Assembly: GCA_008828725.1 (NCBI GenBank)
Contig: MEHQ01002861.1
Coordinates: 1-64,000, forward strand
Length of the DNA stretch: 64,000 nt
Direction of reading: 5' to 3'
Source: Saccharina japonica
Taxonomy: Eukaryota; Sar; Phaeophyceae; Laminariales; Laminariaceae
In this document: positions 20,425 to 31,965 of the stretch, in pieces
Layout of the letters: each line of letters opens with the position of its first letter
Position numbering within the stretch: the stretch's first letter is position 1
The notes under the pieces: model-generated
Database searches by the model: none
What the model saw: only the letters and a program-made list of their open reading frames with translations
What the model was told of the DNA's origin: nothing
Program-made: the position numbers and the translations under genes

Positions 20425-21122
20425 CAGTAGTAACCATCTGAGAACGGTACTTTTTTTTGTGGGTTCTGCCGATGGCTGTACTGAAAGAACCAAGGCGACA
20501 ATTCACACGCCGGTTGTGTCCAACAATGCCCTGAGTGAAAATGAAAATTCGCGTTCGCGTCGATTTTTATATTTTTCAGTTTTGCTTTAGTTATAGCCTT
20601 GAAATGCTATTTTTGGTAAGGATTTCAAATGGTCAATTTTCAATATATTTATTTTCGGCTGGCTCAGGAAACCAATTTAGACCCGATATTGAAAATGTGT
20701 TCCCGGAGGATTGTGGTGAAAGCTATACGATCATCATACAAGTTGTATTGTAGTAAAATATCCATTTTTGATGGCGCTGAAAATTTTCCGTGTTTTTTGG
20801 GGTGAAGTATGATGATCGTATAGCTTGTCACCACAATCCTCCGGGAACACATTTTCAATATCGGTCTAGAATGTGGTTTCCTGAGCCAGCCGAAAATAAA
20901 TATATTGAAAATTGACCATTTGAAATCCTTACCAAAATAGCCTTTCAAGGCTATAACTAAAGCAAAACTGAAAAATATAAAAATCGACGCGAACGCGAAT
21001 TTTCATTTTCACTAGGGCATTGTTGACACAACCGGCGTGTGAATGTGTCGCCTTGGTTCCTTCAGTACAGCCATCGGCAGAACCCACAAAAAAAAAGTAC
21101 CGTTCTCAGATGGTTACTACTG
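20425..21122. mobile_element. Foldback element family beta, copy 1 (TA flanked)
   Basis: A nearly perfect palindrome of 698 bp. The first roughly 330 bp reappear inverted after a centre near 20,780. Ends read CAGTAGTAACCATCTGAGA and its complement, with TA at 20,423-20,424 and 21,123-21,124. Arm blocks include CACACGCCGGTTGTGTC, GGTCAATTTTCAATATATTTA and CCGGAGGATTGTGGTGA. Copy 2 lies at 32,842-33,488. The open frames inside are by-products. Confidence 0.85.
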
Positions 21123-21439
21123 TACGAACTGCATGACCGATACAATTATTCTTTCTGGGAGCTACTGACATGACTCCGACCGACTCACCGAATCACTAAC
21201 ATCTACACACACTACGACTCTATATACTACTACTATGCTACTTATGCTGCAGCTATTCAGGATAATCATTCTTAGCCTGTCACAGCTGTCAGTGTTAGTC
21301 CTTACTGCACATCATATCTCGCGTAGACATGATCGGTTGTAAATAGCCCACGAGATACAAAGGCCTTGCTACGTCGTAGAACCACAAGATAACTAGTGCG
21401 CGACTGAACGACAACACGCGCTACAGCAGCACAGCGTAA

Positions 21440-21513
21440 GTACGTATCAGCAGTAGTATTATTAGTAGTATAGTAGTAGAGTAGTAGTAGTATTATACAC
21501 TAGTAGTATAGTA

Positions 21514-21559
<46 letters not shown>

Positions 21560-21560
21560 C

Positions 21561-21593
<33 letters not shown>

Positions 21594-21618
21594 TAGTAGT
21601 AGTAGTAGTAGTAGTAGT

Positions 21619-21681
<63 letters not shown>

Positions 21682-21683
21682 GC

Positions 21684-21768
<85 letters not shown>

Positions 21769-21797
21769 TTAATAGTAGTAGTAGTCGTATTAATAGA
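21440..21797. repeat. (AGT)n trinucleotide microsatellite
   Basis: About 350 bp of nearly uninterrupted AGT/TAG units with a few breaks. Homopolymeric Leu, Thr or Tyr frames across it are artefacts. Confidence 0.95.
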
Positions 21798-21847
21798 CGC
21801 AGTACGCGGTACATGGCCACAATGGGTGTGCCGTGTGCCGGATGTCG

Positions 21848-22035
21848 ACGGGTGTGTGTGTATTCTTCACATTAAACCTTCCTTTCTACCCGTCGACATC
21901 CAGCACACCCAGTGTCCGTGCCGATTCTTCATCCTAAAAAGGTACCAGTTCTGTGGTAACAGAACTACGACACAGAGATACTACGCTCACGGGTAGAAAT
22001 AACGAAATAACGGTTTAATGTGAAGAACACACACA
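21848..22035. mobile_element. AC-tailed dispersed repeat, two copies in opposite orientation
   Basis: 21,848-21,985 carries the family on the minus strand (GTGTGTGTGTATTCTTCACATTAAACC at the tail end, then GTCGACATCCAGCACACCCAGTGTCCG). 21,988-22,035 is a short plus-strand 3' end with GGTTTAATGTGAAGAACACACAC. Other copies are at 25.2, 37.1 and 48.7 kb. Confidence 0.75.
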
Positions 22036-22462
22036 TCATCGGTGCTTGCTGCGGTCTTCACAAGTGTATATGTGAACCCTCGGTGAACCCTCTATTAATA
22101 ATCATTATTGGCTATCATGAAATAAATTCAAACTTGTGTCAGGGACAACGTACCGGATTATTCATCTACAATAGGCCGACGGCAAGTGACTCGACGAGGG
22201 ACGACAACTAACTGCTTGACCTCGTCGCTGACCGAGCCAGAGCAGAGCGGAGAGATATGGAGCCACAGCGGGAAAAGACTTCTCTACCAGGCAAGTGGGT
22301 TGGTGTTGTTACATGCTTTATCTGATGATGGTCTGCCATGTCGGACGTGTCATGCGTACTTCGCTCCAAACACATGTATATATGTTCACTACGTCGTACT
22401 CGTACAACAACAGCAGTAGTAGATAGATATTTCGTTGTGTATAAACTGGCCGAAAAAATTCC
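22036..22462. other. No gene seen
   Basis: Unique sequence with short unrelated open frames only. Confidence 0.35.
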
Positions 22463-23041
22463 GTGCACCTAGCTGGGTGGAAATTTATTGCACACCCAGT
22501 TTCTGTTATATAGGTTTTACTGTGTACTCGTACGAGAGTGCACCAAGAACCCTGATCCGCGACCGATACGTGGGAGGACGGTTCGCGCTTCGCGCTCTCG
22601 ATTTACGGTTCGCGCTTCGCGCTCGCGGCCTCCGGCGGCTCCTGCCGAGGGCTGATTATATTTCTGCACCTTGTGGGTGGTAGCAGGGTGCCAAATGAGA
22701 TCAGATCCGGGTGGGGTCAGGTCCGGGTGGGAGCACGGTAACACCCTGCTCCCCCTTCGCACCCTGCTCCCACCCGAACCTGATCCCACCCGGATCTGAT
22801 CCCATTTGGCACCCTGCTCCCACCTACAAGGTGCAGAAATATAATCAGCCCTCCGCAGAAGCCGCCGGAGGCCGTGAGCGCGAAGCGCGAACCATGAATC
22901 GAGAGCGCGAAGCGCGAACCGTCGAACCGTCATCCCAAGTGTCGATCGTGGGATCCGGGTTCTTGGTGCACTACGAGTACACAGTAAAACCTATATAACA
23001 GAAACTGGGTGTGCAATAATTTTCCACCCAGTTGGATGCAC
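22463..23041. mobile_element. Foldback element with GCGCTTCGCGCTC subrepeats
   Basis: Palindrome of 579 bp. The left arm has CTGGGTGG, CACACCCAGTTTCTGTTATA, TTACTGTGTACTCGTA, and repeated GGTTCGCGCTTCGCGCTC (two times). The right arm mirrors these. The centre near 22,745 is built of inverted CACCCTGCTCCCACC-type words. Termini are GTGCA and TGCAC. No TA or other target duplication is evident. Confidence 0.75.
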
Positions 23042-23104
23042 TATGATTTCTTCCTGGTTTTACGTGTTTTTTTGTGTTTTTTTTAATTAAAACCACGAGA
23101 AACC

Positions 23105-23150
23105 GTCGACCCAACCCAGCCCTAATCCTAACCCCGACCCTAACCTCTAG
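23105..23150. repeat. Short telomere-like C-rich motif run
   Basis: CCCTAATCCTAACCCC and GACCCTAACC lie close together, resembling degenerate CCCTAA repeats. Only about four irregular units. Confidence 0.35.
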
Positions 23151-24266
23151 TCCATGCTAAGGCTGGACCGCGCGGCTTCACCGCGCGTTTTGGACAATCT
23201 GAAAAAAAGTGCGGACCACCACAAAAACCGTAACACATTTGGTACTTTATCTGGTACGATTTGTGGGACAAGAGCTGTGGCAAAACTACTGGCTGGTATA
23301 CGAGTAGTATATACCAGGTAAGAAACCCAAGTATTTTCGTACGTATAGGATACATGAAAAGTGCGTCTTCTACTGCTGCAAGTGCGTCCTCTACTGCTAC
23401 AGACACATCTGGAGTTCATGGCGGGGGTCACCGTCGCTATCGGTACGGGTCCACTACAGCAGTAGTACAATACTACTGCTGTCTCATGAATACTCACCTG
23501 CTGAAACAGCTGACACCAGGCGAAGACAATACTACTAGTAATAGTACTGCTGTACAGCAGTACGCACTGCAGTACGAAGTACAAAGCACTTCTGTAGTAT
23601 ATCTAAAAAAAAACACACCCACACCAGCCCACAGACAGCACTTCAGACAGTAGTTACGCTGTAGTCGGCAAATTCATTGGTAAAGAGTGGGAGGGGGGGG
23701 GGGGGACGATGCTGCTGTAGTCGAATGGAGATTGCGGGCGTGTAGTTCAGTTTTGGACACGCATAACATGCTGTAGGGATTTTAGGTGTACCTCTTCGGA
23801 CTTGTGTATCCTTTCCCTGCTAAGTGTACGTGTTCTTTAGGATTCTCTGATGGCTCTAGCACTTTTGTGACCACGGGCCGTGATCTTGCTAGATCAGACT
23901 ATAGGGGCCCCCCGCGAAGCAACGGCTGGGCGCTGGCGAACGAGCACGTTGCGGCCTTGAAACCTCGAGGAGGAGGAGAAACAGGGCAAACAAAGAGCGA
24001 GGAAAAATATCCTGAAAATCCGGCCGAGGCCGGGCAGACGACCAGTGAGATTGGAATCTCGCCGGCCGGGTCGGACAGACGGCTCGGGAGATTGAAATGT
24101 CACAGGCTGTGTCGGGCTTCGGTCCTTGATTTGAAAATGTGTCACGGGCCCGGCCCGGCTACGAGGTCCCCCTCGCGCACCACCACCCGCAAAGATTCTT
24201 GGATTTGAAATATTCTTGGATGTTTTATAGATTGAAAATGTCACCAACTGTAAAAAACGAGGATAT
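23151..24266. other. No confident gene; an open frame at 23,786-24,208
   Basis: A G14-15 tract lies at 23,690-23,705. A 140-codon open plus-strand frame at 23,786 has no recognisable motif and its opposite strand is also open, so I do not call it. Confidence 0.3.
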
Positions 24267-24267
24267 A

Positions 24268-25000
24268 CGAGCTGGGCCAGCCATAAAACGGATTTTCTGT
24301 TGTGAGCTTATAGCGCCGCCAATTTTACGAGTTAGACTTAGAAATTTGGCAGAGATGATCCTGACATACTATTGGAGATGCAAAAAAAAATAGTGTATGG
24401 ACTTTTCTTGACTTTTAAAAAAACCGGCTCGATTTCGCCGAGATATCCGCGAAAACCCAAAAGTACCAAAAAATCTGATGTTTTACCAGATTTCGACGCT
24501 AATTTCACATGACAGCTAAAAAAATCGCCATTCCCGATCAAGCTGAAATTTGGTGTAGACAATGCTTGAGACACAAGGAGGCGATCGATGCAAGTTCCAT
24601 TGCCGAATTCATCACCCATCAAGAGATATAACAAAAACATGATTATATACTGAAAACAAGTAATTACGAAAACGGCAGTTTTACTGCGATGCCCCGCTCA
24701 ATTTTTCACTTTTCGAACTGATTTTTTTACCACGTATTCGAAACACACATGCGAATGCACTCCGTGTCATCCCTTGTTTCTTTTTTTTTTTTTCGGACCT
24801 GTTATGACCACTTTTTCATTTTTACGGATCGTTGGATCGGTCATACATCCCGAGGAAAAAACAAAACAAAAAGGGATGACATCGAAAAGGTTGATTGATA
24901 CTTAAGGAACACCGTGTCAAAAAATCACGTCAAAACACGCATTATTGAGCGGGGCATAGCCGATTGACTGTTCTAGCAGAGTCTTGGCTGGCCCAGCTCG
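24268..25000. mobile_element. TA-flanked TIR element (CGAGCTGGGCCAGCCA ends)
   Basis: The two ends are exact inverted repeats CGAGCTGGGCCAGCCA, with TA on both sides (24,266-24,267 and 25,001-25,002). Internal inverted words TGCCCCGCTCAA (about 24,690) and TTGAGCGGGGCA (about 24,945) add substructure. 733 bp, no coding capacity. Confidence 0.8.
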
Positions 25001-25019
25001 TAACACGACACGTTCTTTC

Positions 25020-25378
25020 TTTTTTGTCGTGTTTTTTGTTTGGTTGTTTGATTGTTTGTTGATTTGCTTTATTATGTTTATTTTGTATTATTTATTTTTC
25101 CCCCTTTTCGTTTTTTTCTCTTTTTTCGTATCTTCTTTTTTTCTTTTTTTTCTCTTTCATGCACCTGGATTGCTAGCAGGGTAGGTCTTGCCTGTCGTAT
25201 ATGGAATTTCATTGTCTGCTCTGCTTACTGCACTGAGTGTAGTATCTCTGTGTCGTAGTTTTGTGACCACAGAACTGGTACCTTTTTAGGATGAAGAATC
25301 GGCACGGACACTGGGTGTGCTGGATGTCGACGGGTAGAAAGGAAGGTTTAATGTGAAGAACACACACACACACACCAT
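25020..25378 (+). mobile_element. AC-tailed dispersed repeat, longest copy
   Basis: On the plus strand: a T-rich start, GATTGCTAGCAGGGTAGGTC, GTCTGCTCTGCTTACTGCAC, CAGAACTGGTACCTTTTTAG, GGATGTCGACGGG, then GGTTTAATGTGAAGAA followed by (AC)n. The copy at 37.1 kb (minus) shares the region up to the GCTAGCA block. A fixed 3' end plus a simple-sequence tail suggests a SINE- or LINE-derived retroposon. Confidence 0.7.
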
Positions 25379-25899
25379 GATAAAAGGTCACGAATCCTGA
25401 GTTTTGTTTTATGTTCGTTAGGAATTACCTTGAGCGAGAACTCAGAGTACTACACTAACTACAGCAGCAGGGTATTACACAGAGTACTCAAATAATACAC
25501 ATAATACAAAGAGTACAGTACAAAAACTATACACACACCCAGAGTACACACATACATCAAAATTGACTGTACACCGAACAGTCCCGAGAGCACAACGCAA
25601 AACACATACATACAATACACAACACACACCGAGTAGGTACACAGGGCACAGCACACACAGCAGTTATAGAGATGCTGTGCCGGAGAGCAGGGTGCACACA
25701 GCAGTATACAGGGAGTTCTCACGGCTGTACTGCGCTGTACAGCTGAGTACACAAGAGAGTAAATAACAGCGTTGTGTTGCCCAGCGAATACCCCGAGTCC
25801 CGCGGCCGGGAGCACGAGAAACGGCCCGCGGCCGGAGGAGGTAAGTATCTTACCCCGGAGAAAAAGGGTATTTCATACACAGTAATACATACAGCAGTA
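25379..25899. other. No gene seen
   Basis: CA-rich, with many GTAC and ACACAC words. No gene supported. Confidence 0.35.
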
Positions 25900-26069
25900 G
25901 GGGTCCCTCTATAATGCCGGTTTAATAATGCCGGTGCCCGATGTATTGCCGGTGAAATCGCTTGGCACAAATGGGATTTAACCAGATTATCAGTGTGCGG
26001 AATAATGCCGGTGCCCGCTATAATGCCGGTATCGAGGCCTGGCACACACCGGCATTATAGAGGGACCAC
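25900..26069. mobile_element. pogo/mariner-like MITE (GGTCCCTCTATAATGCCGG ends)
   Basis: 170 bp with inverted ends GGGGTCCCTCTATAATGCCG and GTGGTCCCTCTATAATGCCG, TA on both sides (25,898-25,899 and 26,070-26,071). The subterminal word TAATGCCGGTGCCCG recurs inside. CTATAA-containing ends are typical of pogo-related elements; the family name is an inference. Confidence 0.85.
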
Positions 26070-26279
26070 TACTCTGTATATACATACGTACCTGGTATCA
26101 AATAATGTTTTCCACCGACTTTTGTACTGACATATCTTAGAGCCCGTAATAACGAGGAACATAACCTTGTACAACTGAATACATATGAATGGCCTACGTA
26201 GTGTGTTGTAAATGGCATGACGCACAAGGGTCAACCATATCACACAACCAACCCCCGTGGGCAAACCAACAAAGTAAGC

Positions 26280-26530
26280 GACGGCCCATGCCCTTCCCGA
26301 CGGGGCGCCGCCGCGAGCGGTATATTATTTCAAACGACACGGGCGAAGATGTTGTGCCTCTTGACATGTCTCGGGTGGCTGACGCAGTCCCGAAGCTCCA
26401 GGCGGGCAGCAGCTACGGGGATACAGCGATCGAGCTTCTGGGCGACGTCGTGATCTGGTCGCTGTTCCTATGGTTTGGGAGGCCAAGAGGGGGGAAAACC
26501 TGCGTTTGCGACTGCCTTGTAATGTTTTGA
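26280..26530 (+). CDS. Coding-like open frame, family unknown
   Basis: The end of an open frame reads RRRERYIISNDTGEDVVPLD, then ADAVPKLQAGSSYGDTAIEL and GDVVIWSLFLWFGRPRGG to a stop at 26,528-26,530. The composition looks protein-like and includes a possible hydrophobic stretch. No splice sites or paralogue support it. Confidence 0.25.
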
Positions 26531-27829
26531 GGCGCTTGCGGGTGGTTTACTCCACGCCAGGAGCCGTCGGACATCGCGCTGCGGATGCTCCGGTGGCCGT
26601 GCCTATCGGGAATGATGGACCGTGCCTCTGAAGCAGTGGACGACACGGCCCAAGTTTGCTTAGCGCGCTTCTGTTTCTGGGAGCATGCCACGTCGAGTTG
26701 GACAAACTTTCCGGATTGAAGACTCGACCTATGTATGTGCAGAAACGGTCGGCACATAAAACATAGTGCAGGATGCGGGTCTGATTGGTCTATGCTGGTC
26801 TTTCGGCTGCCCTGATTTTTGTTTTTTGAACGCCAGCAGAACACGCGTCGGAGCCGTGTGATTGCCCCTGCCGACCTCAAGCCCCCCCAAAGGGTAGGGG
26901 CTCGTGTTAGGGTTCGCGTTAGGTCTCGGATCGGGTTGGTCTGGGCCGACGTGCAAGGTTGAAATCGACCACACACGTCCTGCCCAAAGTTACGTGCAGA
27001 CCTCTCCTCCTACACCCCATTTGAATAGCATCAATAACAACAGAAATCCCAAAAGACGTGTTGTGGAATTTCGTGTGTTTACAGTAGTTTCCTTTTCGAC
27101 CAATCAGACGCAAACAAAATCAAACGACAAAAATATCTTCGGAATACAATAGAAACGTTCGGCCAGGGAGCAGCTTTTTTCCCGGTCCCTGATTTTCCGG
27201 CGATATGGGTTCGAGAGACGGCTACGTAGAGTAGGCATTTTCAGCTTTTTCCCTGGGTTTCATTTGTACGTACTGCTTGTATTCAGAGTGCAACGTCATT
27301 GCTGATGCTGGCTTGAATAGAGTGGTTTTCCGTTTATCGTGATCCACAACCTACCGTCACGAGGAGCTACCACACTACGAGTCATGGAATGTTACCCTCT
27401 ATACAGGGGTCGTTGCCCTTCATGCAACGTACAGGGGCTTTCAGCTGGAAATTACGAGTAGTGGACTGGATGTGTATGGCTCGAGGTCGAAGATTGCCAA
27501 AATAGATCAAATAGCAAACGTATAAAGCTTGTAAGAATAACACGAAGTAAACAAACTAAAATACAGCAAATATGACCAACGACAGTCGCCGACGGATTCC
27601 TGGCCCACAATCCACAACACCACCCTACGGCCCGGAAGTCGAGCGCCAGTCTCTTATGTGGTGTGGGAGAGGCCTACTACGCCCGAAACACAAATGCACC
27701 GTCGGCGGGCAGACATGGTAGAATCGCCACTGTATGTAGCGGTGTGGTGTGTGGTACCAGCGGTTTGGTGTTTTGGCGAGGGATTACATATTTCCAGCAA
27801 GCAGATAAACGTTGTCAACGAAACGAGGA
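26531..27829. other. No gene seen
   Basis: Unique sequence. Open frames at 26,413-26,976 (minus) and 26,904-27,152 (plus) lack recognisable motifs. Confidence 0.3.
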
Positions 27830-28145
27830 CAGCTTGAGGCCTCCCTTCGGTAAGAGCACTGCTGCTGTCTCGAAACAATACAAATCATTTTGTTTTTTCA
27901 GTTGCAATAATATTTCTGGTATAATTTCGATCCTTTATTATGACCTACCAAAAAGGACATTTCTCGCGTTAAAATGATACGACCTGCTATGTACAATGAA
28001 CAGATTTAGAGAGCGCAGGTCATGGTCAACCTTTCTGTCGCAAGAGCCAGATCGATCCTATGCCTTTTGCGTCACGAAAAGGGCCTTTTACTCGAAAACG
28101 ATACCGTGTTCTGTCGCCCGATAACTTTCATTCTTAGGATGACAA
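27830..28145. repeat. Diverged one-arm relative of foldback family gamma
   Basis: Shares CCTCCCTTCGGT, CAATAATATTTCTGGTATAAT, CATGGTCAACCTTTCTGTC and CGTCACGAAAAG in the same order as the left arm of the element at 36,108-36,840. Only one arm is present. Confidence 0.55.
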
Positions 28146-28239
28146 ATCGCACTGCAGGGGGGAAACGAATGTATGTTCGGACTATAAATACGTGGTTCTT
28201 CTTTGCATACTGCATGGATACTAATAATGGAATCACCTC

Positions 28240-28312
28240 CTGCAGGGGCGGTGCTACCAGCCGCAGGGCTGGTGCTACCAGCCGCAGGGCCGGCGGTACT
28301 AGCCCGACGGCG
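28240..28312. repeat. Short minisatellite, about 21-bp unit, three copies
   Basis: GCTACCAGCCGCAGGGCTGGT recurs with small changes around 28,250-28,310. Confidence 0.7.
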
Positions 28313-28734
28313 ATACATACCCGAGTGATATCAGCGGGCATGGCCGCGATGCCCAACACTCGGAACCATTTTCTCCGGCGGGTGAAGAAGAGATGTATTG
28401 AAGTACAGTTGTTCGAAGTCCTGCAGTACAGCACGCCTTCAACTACTTATGTGCCCGCTTAGACTGACACGAGGTCTATATGTTTGAAGACTTCCGTATC
28501 TGACGACTGGCCCTTGCCGTGTCTGTGGGGAGGGGGGTGTGAAGCCCCAAATTTACTCTTGCGTCTTTTTTCTCTATTTGTAGAGACGAAGGCTTCGCGA
28601 AAGCGATACGCTGGCCACCAACCTGTCCGAGGGAACTTCTTTCATTGGGTAAGGGGTAGGGGGTAGGTGATCGTTAGATCGTTGTTATCATCCCGTCAGC
28701 GGACAATGCGGACGTATCGTCGGGCTCGTTCCTC

Positions 28735-29121
28735 TTGTCGGATAGTGTGGGACAATTATTGTGGAAGTACCCCTTGCATGCGGTACTGCCACCCCCCTTC
28801 CCGTACTCTATACTATCCATTTCGGAATCGTGTTGCTCGCACGTGCATCTTGTGCCGGTAGATACTGTATCTCCACACTATCTTGCCCCCTCGTATGGTT
28901 TGGCAGTCTTTAACTTGTGGAACGCGTTTGACAAGCATTCCATTTTGCTTTCCCCGGGATGTTCATGCAACGGTCACTTCCCGCACGCTGCTCAAGAGCG
29001 GTTCGGCCCGTTCGACGATATCTCCTCTGTGTTCTGTTGTACGGCGCCTCCCTCGCCCTTCTATAACCCGCGTTGCATACACTTCGTGTACTACCATGGA
29101 GGTGTTCCTAATGTTCGCTGA
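28735..29121 (+). CDS. Uncertain open frame of 128 codons
   Basis: Reads SHVHLVPVDTVSPHYLAPSY, then GLAVFNLWNAFDKHSILLSP and FGPFDDISSVFCC, with a balanced composition. No domain is recognised and no splice context is defined. It could be an exon of an unplaced gene or chance. Confidence 0.2.
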   Translation: MSDSVGQLLWKYPLHAVLPPPFPYSILSISESCCSHVHLVPVDTVSPHYLAPSYGLAVFNLWNAFDKHSILLSPGCSCNGHFPHAAQERFGPFDDISSVFCCTAPPSPFYNPRCIHFVYYHGGVPNVR

Positions 29122-29557
29122 AGCTCCCGCCGAAATAGTATGAAAACTTCCGCGTTATGTCCGGGATGACTGCATAATCTGCTCTCTCTATATACATTAA
29201 TATGTAGCAAAACCGCCCGGGACGCATGGAATAGGTGCTAACCCAACATCTGCGTGTGTCTCTTTCGGTATATGCCATTAGTGCAGATATTATCGCTATT
29301 GTCTTGTCCTGTCACTGACATTATCGTTTCCAACAAGTCACAATTATTGGCGTACTGGTATTGTTTATTGTTCTCCAAGCTGATGTGGGAAGTGCTTATT
29401 CGCCGATGAACCCGCGTGTACGGTACACCGATGAAATGACGGGGTAATCTATTCCATATGGGACACTAAACACTACAGTAGTAACAGTCATGTTTGCCGT
29501 CCAGTACTCGACTGAGTGACAATAGCGCGCTTGGGCTTTTCTCCTCGCTTCGTTGTA

Positions 29558-29730
29558 CAGTATAGGACACCTAATAAGAAACAGGCCAATAAGAAAGCCA
29601 AGCTGAAATTTAGAGTAAAATAATAAAGTCTGCAGTCGTTATCTTGGAATTAGTGTAGAAAGCACCCACTCTCAAATAAGAAATTCAGCCTGGACCATAT
29701 TTCCTGTTTCTTACTAGGTGTCCTGTACTG
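29558..29730 (-). mobile_element. MITE family alpha, copy 2
   Basis: 173 bp, inverted relative to the other two copies. Ends CAGTATAGGACACC and CAGTACAGGACACC, with TA on both sides (29,556-29,557 and 29,731-29,732). Confidence 0.9.
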
Positions 29731-29732
29731 TA

Positions 29733-31965
29733 CGCAACGATATCGCGAGTATCGACTGCCGGAGGAATCCAGAGGTGTGCTCGGGTCGTTGGGCAGAAAC
29801 GCATGTTACCCACACACAACATATATTTATCCAAAACTTTGATTACTTTTCACCTCGGAGGCACAATATGTACGAAGTATAGGTCCTCACGTACAAACCT
29901 TATTCGGAATGATACGTATTGCATAACTTGCCTGCGGCCGTATCCTGAATGTTTTGTGTTGCTTAACTCGCCTGCGGTAAACTAATGCAATGAGTGCACA
30001 CTTACAGTAAATGGCTGGCCGACGAGCGTCTAACACAGAGGTACTGTTACACGAGCTCGGGCAGCACTGGTTATATGGAAGATGCACGTTGGGTTGAAAA
30101 TGACGCTCGATGGGCCAATAATGGTTGCAGACGAGGAACTGCCGAGCGCTCAGATGCGGGCGAGAAGAGTAAACGTGGCAGTGAACTAACCCTCCAATTC
30201 CTTTGTGTTGATGATAGCGAAACATACACCTGATACGGCGTGTACACCTTGTACACGACTAGTCCCTGCAATTCCTAGTCTCCAAAACCTGGCGAGGTAT
30301 TATTTTCCCACTATTCAACTGCTACGTTACTCAGAAGAGGCGGAATTTCCAACCGCAGCGACAATTGATCTCGATAAACGTATTGACTTGTAGCGCACAT
30401 CAACCGAATAAATCCCAAAACTATTAATAGTATATCCTGCCTCCTATGCAGTATTGACTCAAAATGTCATATAGTGCTTGTTTCTTCATGCCCCCCCCTC
30501 AATGTAATTCGTAGTGTGATTACGACAGATGCCTCAATCAATAAGTTACTTACTGTAGTGAATTTCCCTCTCCAAGGGCTCTCGTGCTGCACCACAAAGC
30601 GTAGTTCTACTGGGTTCCTCGCGCATTTTGTTTGCAGACGTTTACTCCAGAAGATCACCAAGACGAGTTACTTATGCCACCGCGTTTACAACATGTTTTT
30701 GTATCGGCTATCCTTAACACAGCAGCTCTGCTGCTTACTGTCACTATCGATTGTCGAGGGACGTCTGACTGTATGCATGAACATCGTGGTGTTGTTGCCG
30801 TAATCGCAGGTCTGACGTTTTTACGGTGTATTGTTGTGCTGCCATGATTTCCAACCGGGGTATGGTATATTGTCACTGCGTTGCAGCAGTTATTTACTGT
30901 TGGAGCTGGAATTGTTCAGAAAATGACGCTGCCGTGTTATCGTCAAGGTCTTCGCGATACCTAATTTGAGGCATCCATACCTTAGTTCGGTTACGTCAAA
31001 CGGCATCGAGGAGCAAACTATCGTTTCCAAACGCTACAATACTGTAGAAGTTCAGACTACTGGAGTACCAAGTATCCGACCGGCGCGTTTATGGCTCGAT
31101 TTTTGTTTCTTAACTACAAAGTCGAAGTAAATACCTACAACGTCTAAGCCGACTCCTTGAACTAAGTACAAGCCAATTGTTTGACGTTTTAACCACCCGA
31201 CGACGCGCGCTGCGGTAGAGGTATATACCGTTGTTTGGCTCAACTGGTTCCTGCGCGATTGGGCTCCTCAATCCAAATTCGTCGGAGTTTGATTGATTCT
31301 TGTGTTGCAACATATTTTTTATTACATACTTACAGGCAGTAGGCCACCGGATTGTTCTTCGGGTATCATTTTTATGTTCCTCCAAAGTCGGTTTTTGAGT
31401 GGCGTATAGAGCGTCTCGAGCGACCACCCTCCGATAAACACACGGCGCACCTCTGCCGTGGTATGCGTCCGACTACGATACAGCGACACGCAGCCGGCTT
31501 GTTCTGCCGTCTCACAGCTTTCAAATGACAAGCGTCATGAGTAGATGAGCAAAACCGACATACAACCATATGTTTCAGCTTTGTTCGCGAACGTACGCGC
31601 TAACGCAACGGTGGCACCGTCCGCATGTTTTGGTTGCTGTAGGCCTGTGTGTTACCCGTCTACGTTTGCCACCCAACACAGCAACTAGGATCCCCGCTAC
31701 TCTGTTGTATACTTGTACTGTATAGTATTGCGAAAGCCACGTTATGGGCTGCCGATCATGACAATTGCCGGTGTAAATGCAAGGTCACGCTCTAATAGTG
31801 TGATCGCCCGTCAATATCGTTCAGACAACTATTCCTGTATCACTGCTGTGATTTCACAAAACCCCGAAAGCAGGCAACGCCGCAACGCACGGTAACATAT
31901 ATTTAAAACACGTTCCGCTCAGCCGTACCCCGGAACATTGTTGTCAAACATAGTTCAGTGTTCCG
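29733..31965. other. No confident gene in about 2.2 kb
   Basis: Unique, repeat-poor sequence. Open frames are short and overlap on both strands. Upstream exons of the membrane-protein gene that ends at 34,608 may lie here, but I cannot place them. Confidence 0.3.

Noticed and set aside
21500-21820. Poly-Leu/Thr/Tyr frame
   Set aside because: Direct translation of the (AGT)n microsatellite.
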